DNA of 64,000 nucleotides from contig JAHFUZ010000007.1 in assembly GCA_023264815.1 (NCBI GenBank), forward strand, positions 94,146-158,145, in the 5' to 3' direction. The translations under genes were made by a program, and so were the position numbers. Positions 8,050 to 16,982 of the stretch are shown here, piece by piece. This stretch comes from Arthrobacter sp. GTDB lineage: Bacteria; Actinomycetota; Actinomycetes; Actinomycetales; Micrococcaceae. The number at the start of each line of letters is the position of its first letter. Within the stretch, counting starts at the first letter, position 1. The notes beneath the pieces are model-generated. The model was not told where the DNA came from and did not search any database. It was given only the letters and a program-made list of their open reading frames with translations.

Positions 8050-9015
8050 TCAGTGCATGCCGCGGAGCAGCCTGGCGAGGAGGGGCACGTTGACTGTGTT
8101 GGGTGCGGGCCCGGAGGAGAGGAAGTGTTTGAGGCCCCGGACCAGGCCGGCTGCGTTGACCACTTGGACGGTTTCGCCCGGGCCGCCCGCGCGCCGGTGG
8201 CGGTCGATCACCGGTTCGTGCAGGTTGCCGTCCGGGCTGTGGATGACCGTCCAGCCGGTCACGTTCAGTTCCGGGAATATGTCCTGCATGGCCCTCACCA
8301 CGTGGGCCAGCTGCGGCGGCGCGATGGACCGGCCGCCGTGGTTCAGGGTCTGCCCGTCCCAGGCATAGGCCCCCTTGGGCAGGAGCATGGAACCGATGAG
8401 CGCCAGCCGGTAGCCGGACAGGAGCGCATGGTCAATGTGGCTGTTGTCGGCCGGGGACTGCAGCCCGTTGATCAGCCGGGCTGCCGGAATCGCCGGGAGG
8501 ACCTGGCGGGTGATGAGCTGCACGGTCCGCATTTCACGTTGGATCCGGGCCTCGGCACCAAAAATTCCACGTTTGCGCGGCATCCCGTGAACCTGCTGGC
8601 TGGCCTGGCTGAAGGGGATCAGCGGAACCGTTCCGGAGGCTTCGAAGGCGGCGGCATCGTACGGGGGGAGGTACAGGGCGGGGTCGCCGGCGGTGTTGCG
8701 GGGAGTGCTCGGCCGATGCACCGTGGCCGAGGCGCGGCTGCCAGCGGCGGGCGCATCGAAGTGGGCCTCGGAGCTGCCCGCCCCGGCGGCGCTTCCCGCG
8801 GTTCCCGCCGCGTACGAGCGGTCGTAGGCCTTCCGGCGTGTTGGGTCGATCAGGGTTTCGTATGCTGCCGTTACCTGGCGGAATGCGGCGGCGTCACCGC
8901 CGTGGTCGGGGTGCGCGGTCCGCGCAGCCCGGCGGTACGCCACCTTGATTTCTTTCTCGGTGGCTGTCACCGCGACGCGGAGCACCTCGTAGTGGGAGCT
9001 GCTGCTCTCGGTCAA
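8050..9015 (-). CDS. J-domain (DnaJ-like) protein
   Basis: The protein has 321 residues. The N-terminal J domain (about residues 5-70) reads 'HYEVLRVAVTATEKEIKVAY' and carries the essential HPD in 'RTAHPDHGGD'. Low-complexity Ala/Ser sequence follows to about 120. The conserved C-terminal part has no zinc-finger or DnaJ C-domain features; it contains a restriction-endonuclease-like 'ARLINGLQSPADNSHIDHALL' segment that resembles NERD-type domains (inference). I choose the TTG at 9015 over the upstream GTG because AAGGA lies 7 nt before it and the protein then starts MTESSSSHYEVL. It presumably recruits DnaK; its client is unknown. Confidence 0.8.
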   Translation of the reverse strand: MTESSSSHYEVLRVAVTATEKEIKVAYRRAARTAHPDHGGDAAAFRQVTAAYETLIDPTRRKAYDRSYAAGTAGSAAGAGSSEAHFDAPAAGSRASATVHRPSTPRNTAGDPALYLPPYDAAAFEASGTVPLIPFSQASQQVHGMPRKRGIFGAEARIQREMRTVQLITRQVLPAIPAARLINGLQSPADNSHIDHALLSGYRLALIGSMLLPKGAYAWDGQTLNHGGRSIAPPQLAHVVRAMQDIFPELNVTGWTVIHSPDGNLHEPVIDRHRRAGGPGETVQVVNAAGLVRGLKHFLSSGPAPNTVNVPLLARLLRGMH

Positions 9016-9331
9016 GCACTCATCCTTCTGTTTGTCTGGCCAGTCCACGGCAGGCAGCCCGGTTGGCCCAGTTTAGCGGCCTGTCCACACAACGACTGCG
9101 CAGGTGGAAGTGGTTCCCTTCGCTGGCATAATGCAGACGCTATCCGGATGGCGCTGCCGGCGGGCGCTGATGCCCGGCGGAACCGGGGACGGACATAGCC
9201 CGGCCACTGGGCGTGCCGCTCAATGAACTGGTACCCGGCGCTATCCGGGTGCCGGCGAGTGAGCCGCCGCCCGCCGCCGTCTAGACTCGTGGGGGACGAT
9301 GGCAGGCCGGTCATGACGGAAGCAAGTTGGG
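9016..9331. other. Divergent intergenic region, J-domain gene / lipoprotein gene
   Basis: No gene was recognised in these 316 bases. On the plus strand a TAGACT -10-like box lies at about 9282 ('GTCTAGACTCG'), roughly 45 nt before the lipoprotein start. A CATAAT box is near 9127. Neither has a convincing -35. Confidence 0.4.
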
Positions 9332-10006
9332 GTGGGCGTGAAGGCACAAAAGGCGGTTGTAATCGTGGCCGGGGTCCTGACGGGCGTGTCAGCGCTCGCA
9401 GGGTGCAGTGTTGACGTTCCTGACCCGGCAGCCCCCAAAATCCTGCCGACGGCCACAGCACTGGCCACGCCCACCATCACGCCCGGCCACGACGCCGCTG
9501 CGGTGGCCGCCAAAGACATGCCGTTCGCTGCCGGTGACACCATGGCCGAGGGCGTACCGGTGGGAATCTCCGATGGGCTCAAGGAGGCACCGGGCTGGAC
9601 TTCGGTCAAACAGAACGTGGCCGGCGAGAGCCAGTACCTCAAGGCCGACGGATGCCTGGCTGCAGCCAAGGTCCGCATCAACCAGGGCCCCCTGGTGCTT
9701 GCCGAGGACAGGGAGTCAACCGTTGGCCTGTTCACTTATTTGGACCCCAGCATCCTCCCGGGCTACCTGAAGACGGCGTCGATGCGGTGGGGCGGCGAAC
9801 CGGACAAGCCGGGGCCCTCGGTGGAAGTCCTACTCCTGGAGAAGACCGGCCAGCCGGGCACCAAAGCGACGGCCATCATGGCCAGGGTCTTCGGTGCCGC
9901 CGCCTCATCGGTGTACATTTCGGTTTCCTGCCCCGACGACGCCACCCTGGCTGCCGCCCGGGCCGACGTCGCAGCACACCTTGTGCTGGTGCCGCCCGCG
10001 AACTAG
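9332..10006 (+). CDS. Secreted lipoprotein of unknown function
   Basis: The protein has 224 residues with a lipoprotein signal peptide: a hydrophobic core VVIVAGVLTGVSALA ends in the lipobox LAGC (Cys about residue 25). A Pro/Thr/Ala-rich tether (about 26-60) and a globular domain with no recognised motif follow. Two Cys residues near 109 and 190 could form a disulfide. The start is GTG at 9332 with GGAAG upstream; a GTG at 9338 is also possible. It converges on the DoxX-like gene with only 11 nt between stops. Confidence 0.7.
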   Translation: MGVKAQKAVVIVAGVLTGVSALAGCSVDVPDPAAPKILPTATALATPTITPGHDAAAVAAKDMPFAAGDTMAEGVPVGISDGLKEAPGWTSVKQNVAGESQYLKADGCLAAAKVRINQGPLVLAEDRESTVGLFTYLDPSILPGYLKTASMRWGGEPDKPGPSVEVLLLEKTGQPGTKATAIMARVFGAAASSVYISVSCPDDATLAAARADVAAHLVLVPPAN

Positions 10007-10017
10007 CGGCGGTGCTG

Positions 10018-10440
10018 TTAGCTGCGGTGCCAGGCCCCGGCGGGTGAGAGCCGGTTCAGGGCAAGCGCGCCGACCATCAGGCCGAAGTCCCGCAGTGCCA
10101 CATCATAATAGCTGCCCAGCACCAGCAGGTTGACGATGATGCCCAGCAGCCACACGGCCGCCAGCAGCGAGCCGAACCGCGGCCGGAGGGCCACTGCAAT
10201 GCCCGCGACGATCTCCACCACGCCCACGATGTACATAAACGTCTGTGGTGTGACAGGCACCACGGAGGTGGCAACGGGAGCCAGGTAGATGGTCCAGTCC
10301 GTGAGGATGTTGGTGAATTTGTCCAGCCCAAAGAGGATGGGCGCCACGGTAAAGACGGTCCGGAGCAGGACGAACGCCTGGCGGTCCGGCGCCATGGTCC
10401 CGAGACGGCCGGCCGATGTGCTTGGTGCGGTGGTTTTCAT
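10018..10440 (-). CDS. DoxX-like four-helix membrane protein
   Basis: The protein has 140 residues with four predicted transmembrane helices: around FVLLRTVFTVAPILFGLDKF, an APVATSVVPV...IVGVVEIVAG segment, LLAAVWLLGIIVNLLVLG, and a C-terminal LMVGALAL. DoxX/SURF4-type proteins are often linked to respiratory or thiol redox systems, but no enzymatic role is certain. AGAAGGAG provides a strong ribosome site. The promoter (TATGAT, 10470-10465) lies inside a palindromic operator shared with the FAD oxidoreductase at 13.7 kb and faces the HTH regulator gene. Confidence 0.75.
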   Translation of the reverse strand: MKTTAPSTSAGRLGTMAPDRQAFVLLRTVFTVAPILFGLDKFTNILTDWTIYLAPVATSVVPVTPQTFMYIVGVVEIVAGIAVALRPRFGSLLAAVWLLGIIVNLLVLGSYYDVALRDFGLMVGALALNRLSPAGAWHRS

Positions 10441-10450
10441 GGTGCACTCC

Positions 10451-10479
10451 TTCTAAAAGTAGGTATCATAATTTTAGAA
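10451..10479. promoter_or_regulatory. Operator: TTCTAAAA-N13-TTTTAGAA between DoxX and HTH regulator genes
   Basis: Perfect 8-bp inverted half-sites (10451-10458, 10472-10479) have centres 21 bp apart, two helical turns. The minus-strand -10 TATGAT of the DoxX gene lies within the 13-nt spacer, so a bound protein would block transcription. The same architecture with the same spacing recurs at 13716-13744. Confidence 0.75.
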
Positions 10480-10530
10480 ATTTCCGGAGATTTAAGCAAT
10501 GGTTATTGTTTTTGGAACGAAGGGTCCACA

Positions 10531-11193
10531 GTGCGCAGACTTCCGTGGGGCCGCCGCATGGCGGCCGTTGCCTCGCTCGGCGATGCCAAGCGCCGGCAGC
10601 TTTTTGAACTGATTGCCGCCTCGGACAGCGCCGTTGGGCGCGATGACGCGGCAGTTGCCCTCGGGCTGCCCCGCAGCACGGCGTCCTTCCATCTCGACAA
10701 GCTGGTCCAGGACGGCCTGCTGGCGGTGGAATTCCACAAGGCTCCCGGCAGGGCCGGCCCTGGTTCCGGCCGGCCCGCCAAACTGTACCGGCCTGCTGCG
10801 AGCGAAGTGGGCGCCTCGGTGCCGGACCGGAATTACGATCTCGCGGGGGAATTGCTCGCCGCCGCCATCGAGCACGCTGCGGCAACCGGCAGTGCTGTGG
10901 GGGACTCGCTGCGGGAGGCGTCCTACCTCAAGGGCAGGGCGCTCGCCGCCGGGGCCGGCGGGCTGGCTGAGTTTATGGAAGGGGAAGGCTATGAGCCGCG
11001 GCCCGACGGCGAGGGCGGCCTGGTGCTGGCCAACTGTCCTTTCCACCGGCTCGCCGACGGGCACCCGGAGGTGGTCTGTGCCATGAACGGTTCGTTCCTG
11101 CAGGGGGCCGCCGCTGCCTGCGGTGAGCGTGAGGAGCGGATTGCGCCGAACAGTGTCCCCGGGCAGTGCTGCGCCAGGATCACCCCGCCCTGA
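10531..11193 (+). CDS. Cys-rich winged-helix regulator, SufR-like
   Basis: The protein has 220 residues. The N-terminal ArsR/SufR-type winged helix contains 'LGLPRSTASFHLDKLVQDGLL' (recognition helix about residues 45-65). The C-terminal domain carries a conserved cysteine set: Cys169 in NCPFH, Cys183, Cys197 and Cys213-214. SufR-type repressors use such cysteines to bind an Fe-S cluster, so an iron-sulfur or redox sensor is a reasonable inference but unproven. The start is GTG at 10531 with AAGGG upstream. It is divergent from the DoxX gene across the palindromic operator and is followed 34 nt later by a cysteine desulfurase gene, which has its own promoter. Confidence 0.78.
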   Translation: MRRLPWGRRMAAVASLGDAKRRQLFELIAASDSAVGRDDAAVALGLPRSTASFHLDKLVQDGLLAVEFHKAPGRAGPGSGRPAKLYRPAASEVGASVPDRNYDLAGELLAAAIEHAAATGSAVGDSLREASYLKGRALAAGAGGLAEFMEGEGYEPRPDGEGGLVLANCPFHRLADGHPEVVCAMNGSFLQGAAAACGEREERIAPNSVPGQCCARITPP

Positions 11194-11220
11194 CTCCGCC
11201 CCGGCCGGCGCCGCTAGAAT
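11190..11220 (+). promoter_or_regulatory. Promoter of the cysteine desulfurase gene (leaderless)
   Basis: CTGACT (11190-11195) and TAGAAT (11215-11220) are separated by 19 nt. The GTG start is only 6 nt beyond the -10 box, so the transcript probably starts at or next to the start codon. Confidence 0.5.
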
Positions 11221-11226
11221 TGAGGC

Positions 11227-12459
11227 GTGCCCGTCTACCTCGATCATGCAGCCACCACGCCACTTTCCGCCGAGGCCCTGGCGGCCATGACGCGCGAATT
11301 ATCCCGCACCGGCAATCCATCCTCCCTGCATAGCTCGGGCCGCCGCGCCCGCCGTTCCGTGGAGGATGCCCGGGAAACCATTGCGACGGCGGCGGGGGCC
11401 CATCCGTCCGAGGTCATCTTTACCTCCGGCGGTACCGAGTCGGACAATCTTGCCGTCAAGGGCCTGTTCTGGTCCCGGTCCGGCGAGAAGCCGTCGCGAC
11501 GGCGCATTCTCTGCTCCGCCGTCGAACACCACGCAGTGCTGGACACGGTGGAATGGCTGGAGCGGCACGAACATGCCGAGGTCACCTGGCTGCCCGTGGA
11601 CGGCGAGGGCGTAGTGGACCTGGACGCCCTCGCCGCGGAGCTGGCCCGTGACCCCGGTTCCATCGCCCTGGTGACGGTGATGTGGGCCAACAACGAGGTG
11701 GGCACCATTCAGCCCATCCACAGGATTGTGGAGCTTGCACACGCCGCGGGCGTCCCGGTCCATTCTGATGCGGTGCAGGCGTTCGGCTCACTGCCCGTCG
11801 ACTTCAAAGCCTCCGGCCTGGACGCCATGTCCGTGTCCGGCCACAAAATCGGCGGACCGGTGGGTGTAGGTGCCCTGCTCCTGGGGCGCGCGGTCAAGCT
11901 GACCCCGGTGCAGCATGGCGGCGGCCAGGAGCGTGACGTTCGCTCCGGGACGCTGGACAAGGCGTCCATCGCCGCGTTCGCTGCAGCAGCCGAGGCTGCC
12001 ACGTCCGGGCTCGCCGGCGAGTCGGCCCGCATCACGGCGCTGCGCGACAAGCTGATCGAAGGCGTCCTCGGGCGTGTGCCGGAGGCGGTGCTGCGGGGAG
12101 CCCCCGGTGAAGGGCGCCTGCCCGGCAATGCGCACTTCACCTTCCCGGGCTGCGAAGGGGATTCCCTGCTGTTCCTGCTCGACCTGGCCGGGGTGGAATC
12201 GTCCACCGGTTCGGCCTGCACGGCCGGCGTGCCGCGTCCCTCCCACGTACTGCTGGCCATGGGCCTGGACGAGGAAACAGCCCGCGGCGCCCAGCGCTTT
12301 ACGCTGGGGCACGCCTCCACGGAAGCGGATGTGGATGCGCTCCTGAGGGCATTGCCCGGCGCCTATGGGCGGGCCCGGCAGGCAGGGATGGCCGGGCATG
12401 AGTCGTCCATCCAGACGGCCGGCACCGTGGCCCGTCAGTCCGGGTCCGGCAGGAGCTGA
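11227..12459 (+). CDS. Cysteine desulfurase (IscS/NifS-like)
   Basis: The protein has 410 residues. This class-V aminotransferase fold has the opening '[14 protein letters not shown]', the PLP-binding histidine in '[11 protein letters not shown]', the Asp/Gln pair in 'HSDAVQAFG', the PLP lysine in '[12 protein letters not shown]' (about residue 205), and the active cysteine in 'STGSACTAG' (about residue 325). It removes sulfur from cysteine as a persulfide. The same-strand neighbour mnmA needs exactly this sulfur for tRNA 2-thiouridine, so the pair is probably functional together. Its 3' end overlaps the convergent FAD oxidoreductase gene by 25 bp. Confidence 0.92.
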   Translation: MPVYLDHAATTPLSAEALAAMTRELSRTGNPSSLHSSGRRARRSVEDARETIATAAGAHPSEVIFTSGGTESDNLAVKGLFWSRSGEKPSRRRILCSAVEHHAVLDTVEWLERHEHAEVTWLPVDGEGVVDLDALAAELARDPGSIALVTVMWANNEVGTIQPIHRIVELAHAAGVPVHSDAVQAFGSLPVDFKASGLDAMSVSGHKIGGPVGVGALLLGRAVKLTPVQHGGGQERDVRSGTLDKASIAAFAAAAEAATSGLAGESARITALRDKLIEGVLGRVPEAVLRGAPGEGRLPGNAHFTFPGCEGDSLLFLLDLAGVESSTGSACTAGVPRPSHVLLAMGLDEETARGAQRFTLGHASTEADVDALLRALPGAYGRARQAGMAGHESSIQTAGTVARQSGSGRS

Positions 12460-13691
12460 CCAAGCCCGGCGGAAGCGTCGGCCAGGCGCTCAGCCGTGAC
12501 CGGCGTCCGGGCTGAGATGAGGGCCTTGATGGTCTTCTGCGCGCCGGGCTGGGCTTTTCGTGGCCAGTTCACGCTCATCCCCGCCACCACGCGGGAGTCC
12601 TGCAGCCAGAAGGCGATGAACTCCTTATCCGCCAGCGACCCCCAGATCACCGGTTCGGTGCCGGCCGCCAGTGTGGGGAAGCCTGAAAACTCCATGCTGA
12701 CGTCGAACTGGTCCGTGTAGAAATACGGAATGGTGCTGAGCATGGCATCCTGGCCCAGCATCGCCTTTGCCGCCACCTTGCCGCCGTTCAGGGCGTTGGA
12801 CCAGTGTTCGCTGCGGTGGTGTTCGCCGGTGAAGGGATGCATCGCGTTGGCGGCATCGCCGGCGGCAAAGATGCCTGGTTCGCTGGTCCGGAGCGACGCG
12901 TCCGTGAGGATCCCGTTATCCAGCGCCAGCCCGGCCGACTCGGCCAGCCCCGTTTCAGGGACCACACCCACGGCAATGACCACGATGTCCGCCGGGAGCA
13001 CTTCGCCGGAGTCCGTGATGACCCCGGTGACGGCTCCGCCCCGTCCGGTGAGCTCCTTCGCCGATGCGGGGAGCCGGAAGCTGACCCCGTTGGCGTCGTG
13101 CAGTTCGCGGAAGAACCGGCCCAGCTCCGGCCCGATGGCGCCCGCCAGGGGAATCTCCTCCAAACCCAGCAGGGTGACGTTGTTGCCGTAGGTTGCCGCG
13201 GCAGCCGCGAGTTCCATTCCGATCCAGCCCGAGCCGATCATCACCACGTTCTTTCCGCCGGCGGCGAGGTGGCCGCGCAGCCGCGTGCTGTCATCCAGGG
13301 TTCTGAAGGTCGATACGCCCGCCAGGTCACTGCCCGGCAGCCGCAGCGTCCGGGGCGTTGCTCCCGTGGCGAGGAGCAGGGAACCGTACGGAAGGGACGT
13401 TCCGTCCGCCAGCTGCACGGTCCGCCGGTCCGGGCGGACCGCGGTGACCCGGACGCCCAGGCGGAGGCCGACGTCGTTCTCTGCGTACCAGCCTTCCGGA
13501 ACCACCGGGACGCTATCCTCTGCGACCTTGCCCAGCAGGTACTCCTTGGACAGCGGAGGCCGCAGGTAGGGGCGGTGGCGTTCGCCGCCGATGACGGTGA
13601 CCGACCCGGTAAACCCTTCTGCCCGCAGCGTCCTGGCAGCGGTGGCGCCAGCCAGCCCGCCACCCACGATGACGATATCCTGAACAGCCAT
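12435..13691 (-). CDS. FAD/NAD(P)-dependent ferredoxin-reductase-like oxidoreductase
   Basis: The protein has 418 residues. The N-terminal FAD dinucleotide fold GGGLAG is in '[18 protein letters not shown]'. The central NAD(P) site reads '[19 protein letters not shown]', and the second FAD contact '[14 protein letters not shown]' lies near residue 270. A C-terminal reductase domain follows. This is the layout of rubredoxin/ferredoxin reductases of monooxygenase systems, though no ferredoxin gene is adjacent. The ATG at 13691 is chosen because the dinucleotide fold starts just after it. The promoter carries the same operator as the DoxX gene, so both probably respond to one regulator, most likely the product at 10531-11193. 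Confidence 0.88.
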   Translation of the reverse strand: MAVQDIVIVGGGLAGATAARTLRAEGFTGSVTVIGGERHRPYLRPPLSKEYLLGKVAEDSVPVVPEGWYAENDVGLRLGVRVTAVRPDRRTVQLADGTSLPYGSLLLATGATPRTLRLPGSDLAGVSTFRTLDDSTRLRGHLAAGGKNVVMIGSGWIGMELAAAAATYGNNVTLLGLEEIPLAGAIGPELGRFFRELHDANGVSFRLPASAKELTGRGGAVTGVITDSGEVLPADIVVIAVGVVPETGLAESAGLALDNGILTDASLRTSEPGIFAAGDAANAMHPFTGEHHRSEHWSNALNGGKVAAKAMLGQDAMLSTIPYFYTDQFDVSMEFSGFPTLAAGTEPVIWGSLADKEFIAFWLQDSRVVAGMSVNWPRKAQPGAQKTIKALISARTPVTAERLADASAGLGQLLPDPD

Positions 13692-13715
13692 GCCTGCCTG
13701 CTTCCCGCAGCATCT

Positions 13716-13744
13716 TTCTAAAATTGTTAGTCCCGACTTTAGAA
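13716..13744. promoter_or_regulatory. Second copy of the operator, upstream of the FAD oxidoreductase
   Basis: TTCTAAAA (13716-13723), 13 nt, then CTTTAGAA (13737-13744). It matches the operator at 10451-10479 in 15 of 16 arm positions with identical spacing, and lies 25 nt upstream of the minus-strand start codon. Confidence 0.75.
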
Positions 13745-13771
13745 GGTGCGGCACATCCAGTCAAGGCTCTT

Positions 13772-13800
13772 TTGGGCAGGCTTCAGCGTGCCGATAGAAT
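13772..13800 (+). promoter_or_regulatory. mnmA promoter
   Basis: TTGGGC (13772-13777), 17-nt spacer, TAGAAT (13795-13800). This predicts a leader of about 85 nt before the mnmA ATG. Confidence 0.6.
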
Positions 13801-13890
13801 AGGTCGGCAGGCATTGTGTTATCAGTACGGCCGTTCTCTGGGCGGGCCGCCCCAGGTGCCGGCATCCCCCGAACCCAACAGAAAGCCAGC

Positions 13891-15015
13891 ATGCGAGTCT
13901 TAGCAGCCATGAGCGGCGGAGTCGACTCCGCCGTAGCCGCAGCACGTGCCGTCGAAGCCGGCCACGACGTGGTTGGTGTGCACTTGGCGCTGTCCCGCAT
14001 GCCCGGCACCCTCCGCACCGGCAGCCGCGGCTGCTGCACCATCGAGGACTCGCGCGACGCCTGGCGGGCCTGCGATGTCCTGGGGATTCCGTACTACGTT
14101 TGGGATTTCTCGGAGCGCTTCAAGGAAGACGTGGTCCAGGACTTCATCGACGAGTATGCTGCCGGCCGCACGCCCAATCCCTGCATGCGCTGCAACGAAC
14201 GGATCAAATTCGCCGCACTGCTGGAAAAGGCCATTGCCCTGGGTTTCGACGCCGTCTGCACCGGGCACTACGCCAAGGTGATCACCGACGCCGACGGCAA
14301 CCCTGAACTCCACCGGGCCGCTGACTGGGCCAAGGACCAGAGTTACGTGCTGGGCGTGCTGACCCATGAACAGCTTAAGCACTCCATGTTCCCGCTGGCC
14401 GAGACGCCGTCCAAGGCTGAGGTGCGGGCGGAAGCCGAGCGCCGCGGGCTCTCCGTGGCCAACAAGCCTGACAGCCACGACATCTGCTTCATCCCCGACG
14501 GTGACACGGCCGGCTGGCTGGCCGAGAAGATCGAGATGACCACCGGCGATATCGTGGACGAAACCGGAACCAAGGTGGGGGAGCATCCGGGCGCCAACGC
14601 CTTCACCGTGGGCCAGCGCCGCGGCCTGAAGCTGGGCACTCCCGCCGCGGACGGCAAGCCCAGGTTTGTACTGGAAATCCGGCCCAAGGAAAACAAAGTG
14701 GTGGTGGGGCCCCAGGCGCTGCTGGCCATCGACGAGATCCGGGGCATCAAGGTGTCCTGGGCCGGGCTGCCCATCGCGGAGATCGAAACCGGCGCCGAAT
14801 TTGAGTGCCATGCCCAGGTGCGTGCGCACGGCGACCCCGTGCCGGCCACCGCGCGGATGGTGGCGGGCGGAGACGCGCCCCAGCTGCTGGTGACGCTGAC
14901 CGACCCGCTGCGCGGCGTGGCACCCGGCCAGACGGTGGTCCTGTACCAGGGCAGCCGCGTTCTGGGCCAGGCCACTATCGACGCCGCCCGGTCACTGCAG
15001 CGCGCCGAACTGTAG
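13891..15015 (+). CDS. mnmA: tRNA-specific 2-thiouridylase MnmA
   Basis: The protein has 374 residues. The PP-loop is '[13 protein letters not shown]' at the N-terminus. The first catalytic cysteine is in '[14 protein letters not shown]', and the partner cysteine is in '[11 protein letters not shown]'. The substrate-binding 'FTVGQRRGL' and the C-terminal beta-barrel '[14 protein letters not shown]' complete the family pattern. It activates U34 of tRNA with ATP and adds sulfur delivered from a cysteine desulfurase, here probably the one encoded at 11227-12459. The frame is open upstream to 13816, but the ATG at 13891 has AGAAAG upstream and gives the canonical N-terminus. Confidence 0.95.
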   Translation: MRVLAAMSGGVDSAVAAARAVEAGHDVVGVHLALSRMPGTLRTGSRGCCTIEDSRDAWRACDVLGIPYYVWDFSERFKEDVVQDFIDEYAAGRTPNPCMRCNERIKFAALLEKAIALGFDAVCTGHYAKVITDADGNPELHRAADWAKDQSYVLGVLTHEQLKHSMFPLAETPSKAEVRAEAERRGLSVANKPDSHDICFIPDGDTAGWLAEKIEMTTGDIVDETGTKVGEHPGANAFTVGQRRGLKLGTPAADGKPRFVLEIRPKENKVVVGPQALLAIDEIRGIKVSWAGLPIAEIETGAEFECHAQVRAHGDPVPATARMVAGGDAPQLLVTLTDPLRGVAPGQTVVLYQGSRVLGQATIDAARSLQRAEL

Positions 15016-15044
15016 GTGCCCGCACTTGAGGGTGCCTGGACCGT

Positions 15045-15073
15045 CCTGCGGGGGCTGACATGGCCCCCGCAGG
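15045..15073 (+). terminator. Terminator after mnmA
   Basis: An 11-bp GC stem (CCTGCGGGGGC at 15045-15055 with GCCCCCGCAGG at 15063-15073) and a 7-nt loop are followed by TTAAGTTTGT, a fair intrinsic terminator. Confidence 0.75.
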
Positions 15074-15149
15074 TTAAGTTTGTGTCTCAACTCACAAAAA
15101 TGGCCGGTTGATGAGCCCGGCGTCTGATTGAATCTAGGCATCAGGACAG

Positions 15150-15195
15150 CGCGCTGCCCGCTCGAATAAACACCCCTAAGCGGGCGGCGAGCGCG
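15150..15195 (+). other. Leader hairpin upstream of the peptide-binding protein gene
   Basis: CGCGCTGCCCGC (15150-15161) pairs with GCGGGC (15180-15185) and, past a 4-nt bulge, AGCGCG (15190-15195). It lies 25 nt before the start codon, so it could protect the mRNA or regulate translation. A likely -10 (GAATCT, about 15130) precedes it. Confidence 0.4.
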
Positions 15196-15220
15196 TACTC
15201 ATCGAACAGAAAGTTCACAG

Positions 15221-16852
15221 ATGACCAAGAGCACTAAAACCTTGCGCGGCGCAATCGCGCTCGCAGGCGTTTCCGCCATCGCATTGACTGCCTGCACGGG
15301 CCCCTCGGGCGGCGGCGGCACTTCGACTGAAGGCAGCGGCGGCGGTACCATCACCTACGGAACGACTGACAAAGTGGTCACGCTCGACCCCGCAGGTTCG
15401 TACGACGGCGGGTCGTTTATGGTGATGAACCAGATCTACCCCTTCCTTTTGAACTACAAGCCCGGTACCGCCGATGCCACCCCGGACATTGCGGAATCCG
15501 CATCCTTCACCAGCCCCACCGAGTACACGGTCAAGCTCAAGAGCGGCCTCAAGTTCGCCAACGGCAACACACTGGACTCCTCGGACGTCGTGTTTTCGTT
15601 CAAGCGGGTTGTGGCCATCAATGACCCCAACGGCCCCGCGTCGCTGTTGTCGAACATGAGCACCGTCGAGGCCAAAGACCCCACCACCGTGGTCTTCACG
15701 CTCAAGGCGGCCAACGATCAGGTGTTCCCCGGTGTCCTGGCCTCCAACCCCGGACCCATCGTTGATGAGCAGGTATTCCCGGCGGACAAGGTCATGGATG
15801 ATGACGCCATCATCAAGGGCAAGCCGTTCGCCGGCCAGTACACCATTGAAAGCTACAAAAAGAACGAACTGGTCAGCTTCAAGCCCAATGCTGACTACAA
15901 GGGCCTGCTGGGAGCCGCGTCCAACGAGGGTGCCAACCTTAAGCACTACGCCGACGCCAACAACCTCAAGCTCGATGTCCAGCAGGGCAACATCGACGTG
16001 GCCGGCCGCATCCTGACTGCCACCGATGTGGCCGACCTTGAGAAAGACTCCAAGGTCAAGGTCTACAAGGGCCCCGGCGGCGAGCTCCGCTACATGGTGT
16101 TTAACTTCGACACCATGCCGTTCGGTGCGAAGACCCCGGAAGCCGATCCCGCCAAGGCTCTGGCGGTGCGCCAGGCCGTTGCCCACCTTGTGGACCGTGA
16201 CGTGATCGCTTCGCAGGTCTTCAAGAATACGTACACGCCGGTGTACTCCTACGTTCCGCAGGGCTTTGAAGGGGCAGCCGAGCCGCTCAAGAGCCTTTAT
16301 GGAGACGGTAGCGGTAAGCCGAGCCTGGACAAAGCCAAGAAGGTGCTGGCTGACGCCGGCATCACGTCCCCGGTGGACCTCAAGCTCCAGTACACCGACC
16401 GCTACGGCACGTCCGCGGCTGATGAATATGCGCTCGTCAAGCAGCAACTGGAACAGTCAGGCCTCTTCAAGGTTGACCTCAAGTCGACGGAGTGGACCAC
16501 GTACACGAAGGAGCGCCGGGCCGATGCCTACCCCGTCTACCAGCTTGGCTGGTTCCCGGACTACTCCGATGCGGATAACTACCTGACTCCGTTCTTCATT
16601 CCAAACAACTTCCTCGGAAACCACTACGAGAACCCGGCCGTCACGGAGATCATCAACAAGCAGCTGGTCACCACGGACAAAGCCGAGCGCAGCAAGCTCA
16701 TCGGCGAAGCCCAGGCGGCCGTCGCCAAGGACCTCTCCACCCTTCCGCTGCTCCAGGGCGCGCAGGTCATGGTTGCCGGAACGGGCGTCAAGGGTGTCGA
16801 AATGACGCTGGACGCATCATTCAAGACCCGTCTTGGTGTGATGTCCAAGTAG
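15221..16852 (+). CDS. Peptide ABC transporter, solute-binding lipoprotein
   Basis: The protein has 543 residues. A lipoprotein signal peptide ends in LTAC (Cys about 25), followed by a Gly/Ser-rich tether. The SBP_bac_5 (DppA/OppA) fold is shown by 'ITYGTTDKVVTLDPAGSYDG', 'YTVKLKSGLKFANGNTLDSSDVVFS' in the first lobe and 'ALAVRQAVAHLVDRDVIASQ' in the hinge region. It would capture oligopeptides outside the membrane for the permeases encoded next. AGAAAG precedes the ATG. A strong hairpin separates it from the permease genes, probably leaving this component in excess. Confidence 0.92.
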   Translation: MTKSTKTLRGAIALAGVSAIALTACTGPSGGGGTSTEGSGGGTITYGTTDKVVTLDPAGSYDGGSFMVMNQIYPFLLNYKPGTADATPDIAESASFTSPTEYTVKLKSGLKFANGNTLDSSDVVFSFKRVVAINDPNGPASLLSNMSTVEAKDPTTVVFTLKAANDQVFPGVLASNPGPIVDEQVFPADKVMDDDAIIKGKPFAGQYTIESYKKNELVSFKPNADYKGLLGAASNEGANLKHYADANNLKLDVQQGNIDVAGRILTATDVADLEKDSKVKVYKGPGGELRYMVFNFDTMPFGAKTPEADPAKALAVRQAVAHLVDRDVIASQVFKNTYTPVYSYVPQGFEGAAEPLKSLYGDGSGKPSLDKAKKVLADAGITSPVDLKLQYTDRYGTSAADEYALVKQQLEQSGLFKVDLKSTEWTTYTKERRADAYPVYQLGWFPDYSDADNYLTPFFIPNNFLGNHYENPAVTEIINKQLVTTDKAERSKLIGEAQAAVAKDLSTLPLLQGAQVMVAGTGVKGVEMTLDASFKTRLGVMSK

Positions 16853-16881
16853 GTTCCCAGCTCATCCGGCTCTGATCACGG

Positions 16882-16920
16882 CAGCGAGGCGGGGCGCCCT
16901 ACCGGTGTCCCGCCTCGCTG
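16882..16920 (+). terminator. Hairpin between binding protein and permease genes
   Basis: A perfect 12-bp stem (16882-16893 with 16909-16920) and a 15-nt loop are followed by TTGGT. Inside an operon such hairpins usually act as partial terminators or 3' stabilisers, raising binding-protein expression over the membrane components. Confidence 0.6.
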
Positions 16921-16982
16921 TTGGTCAGAGGCCAGGGCTGTGGGGGAGCCGCTGGCCTGGGCCACCACGAATTTAGGTACCA

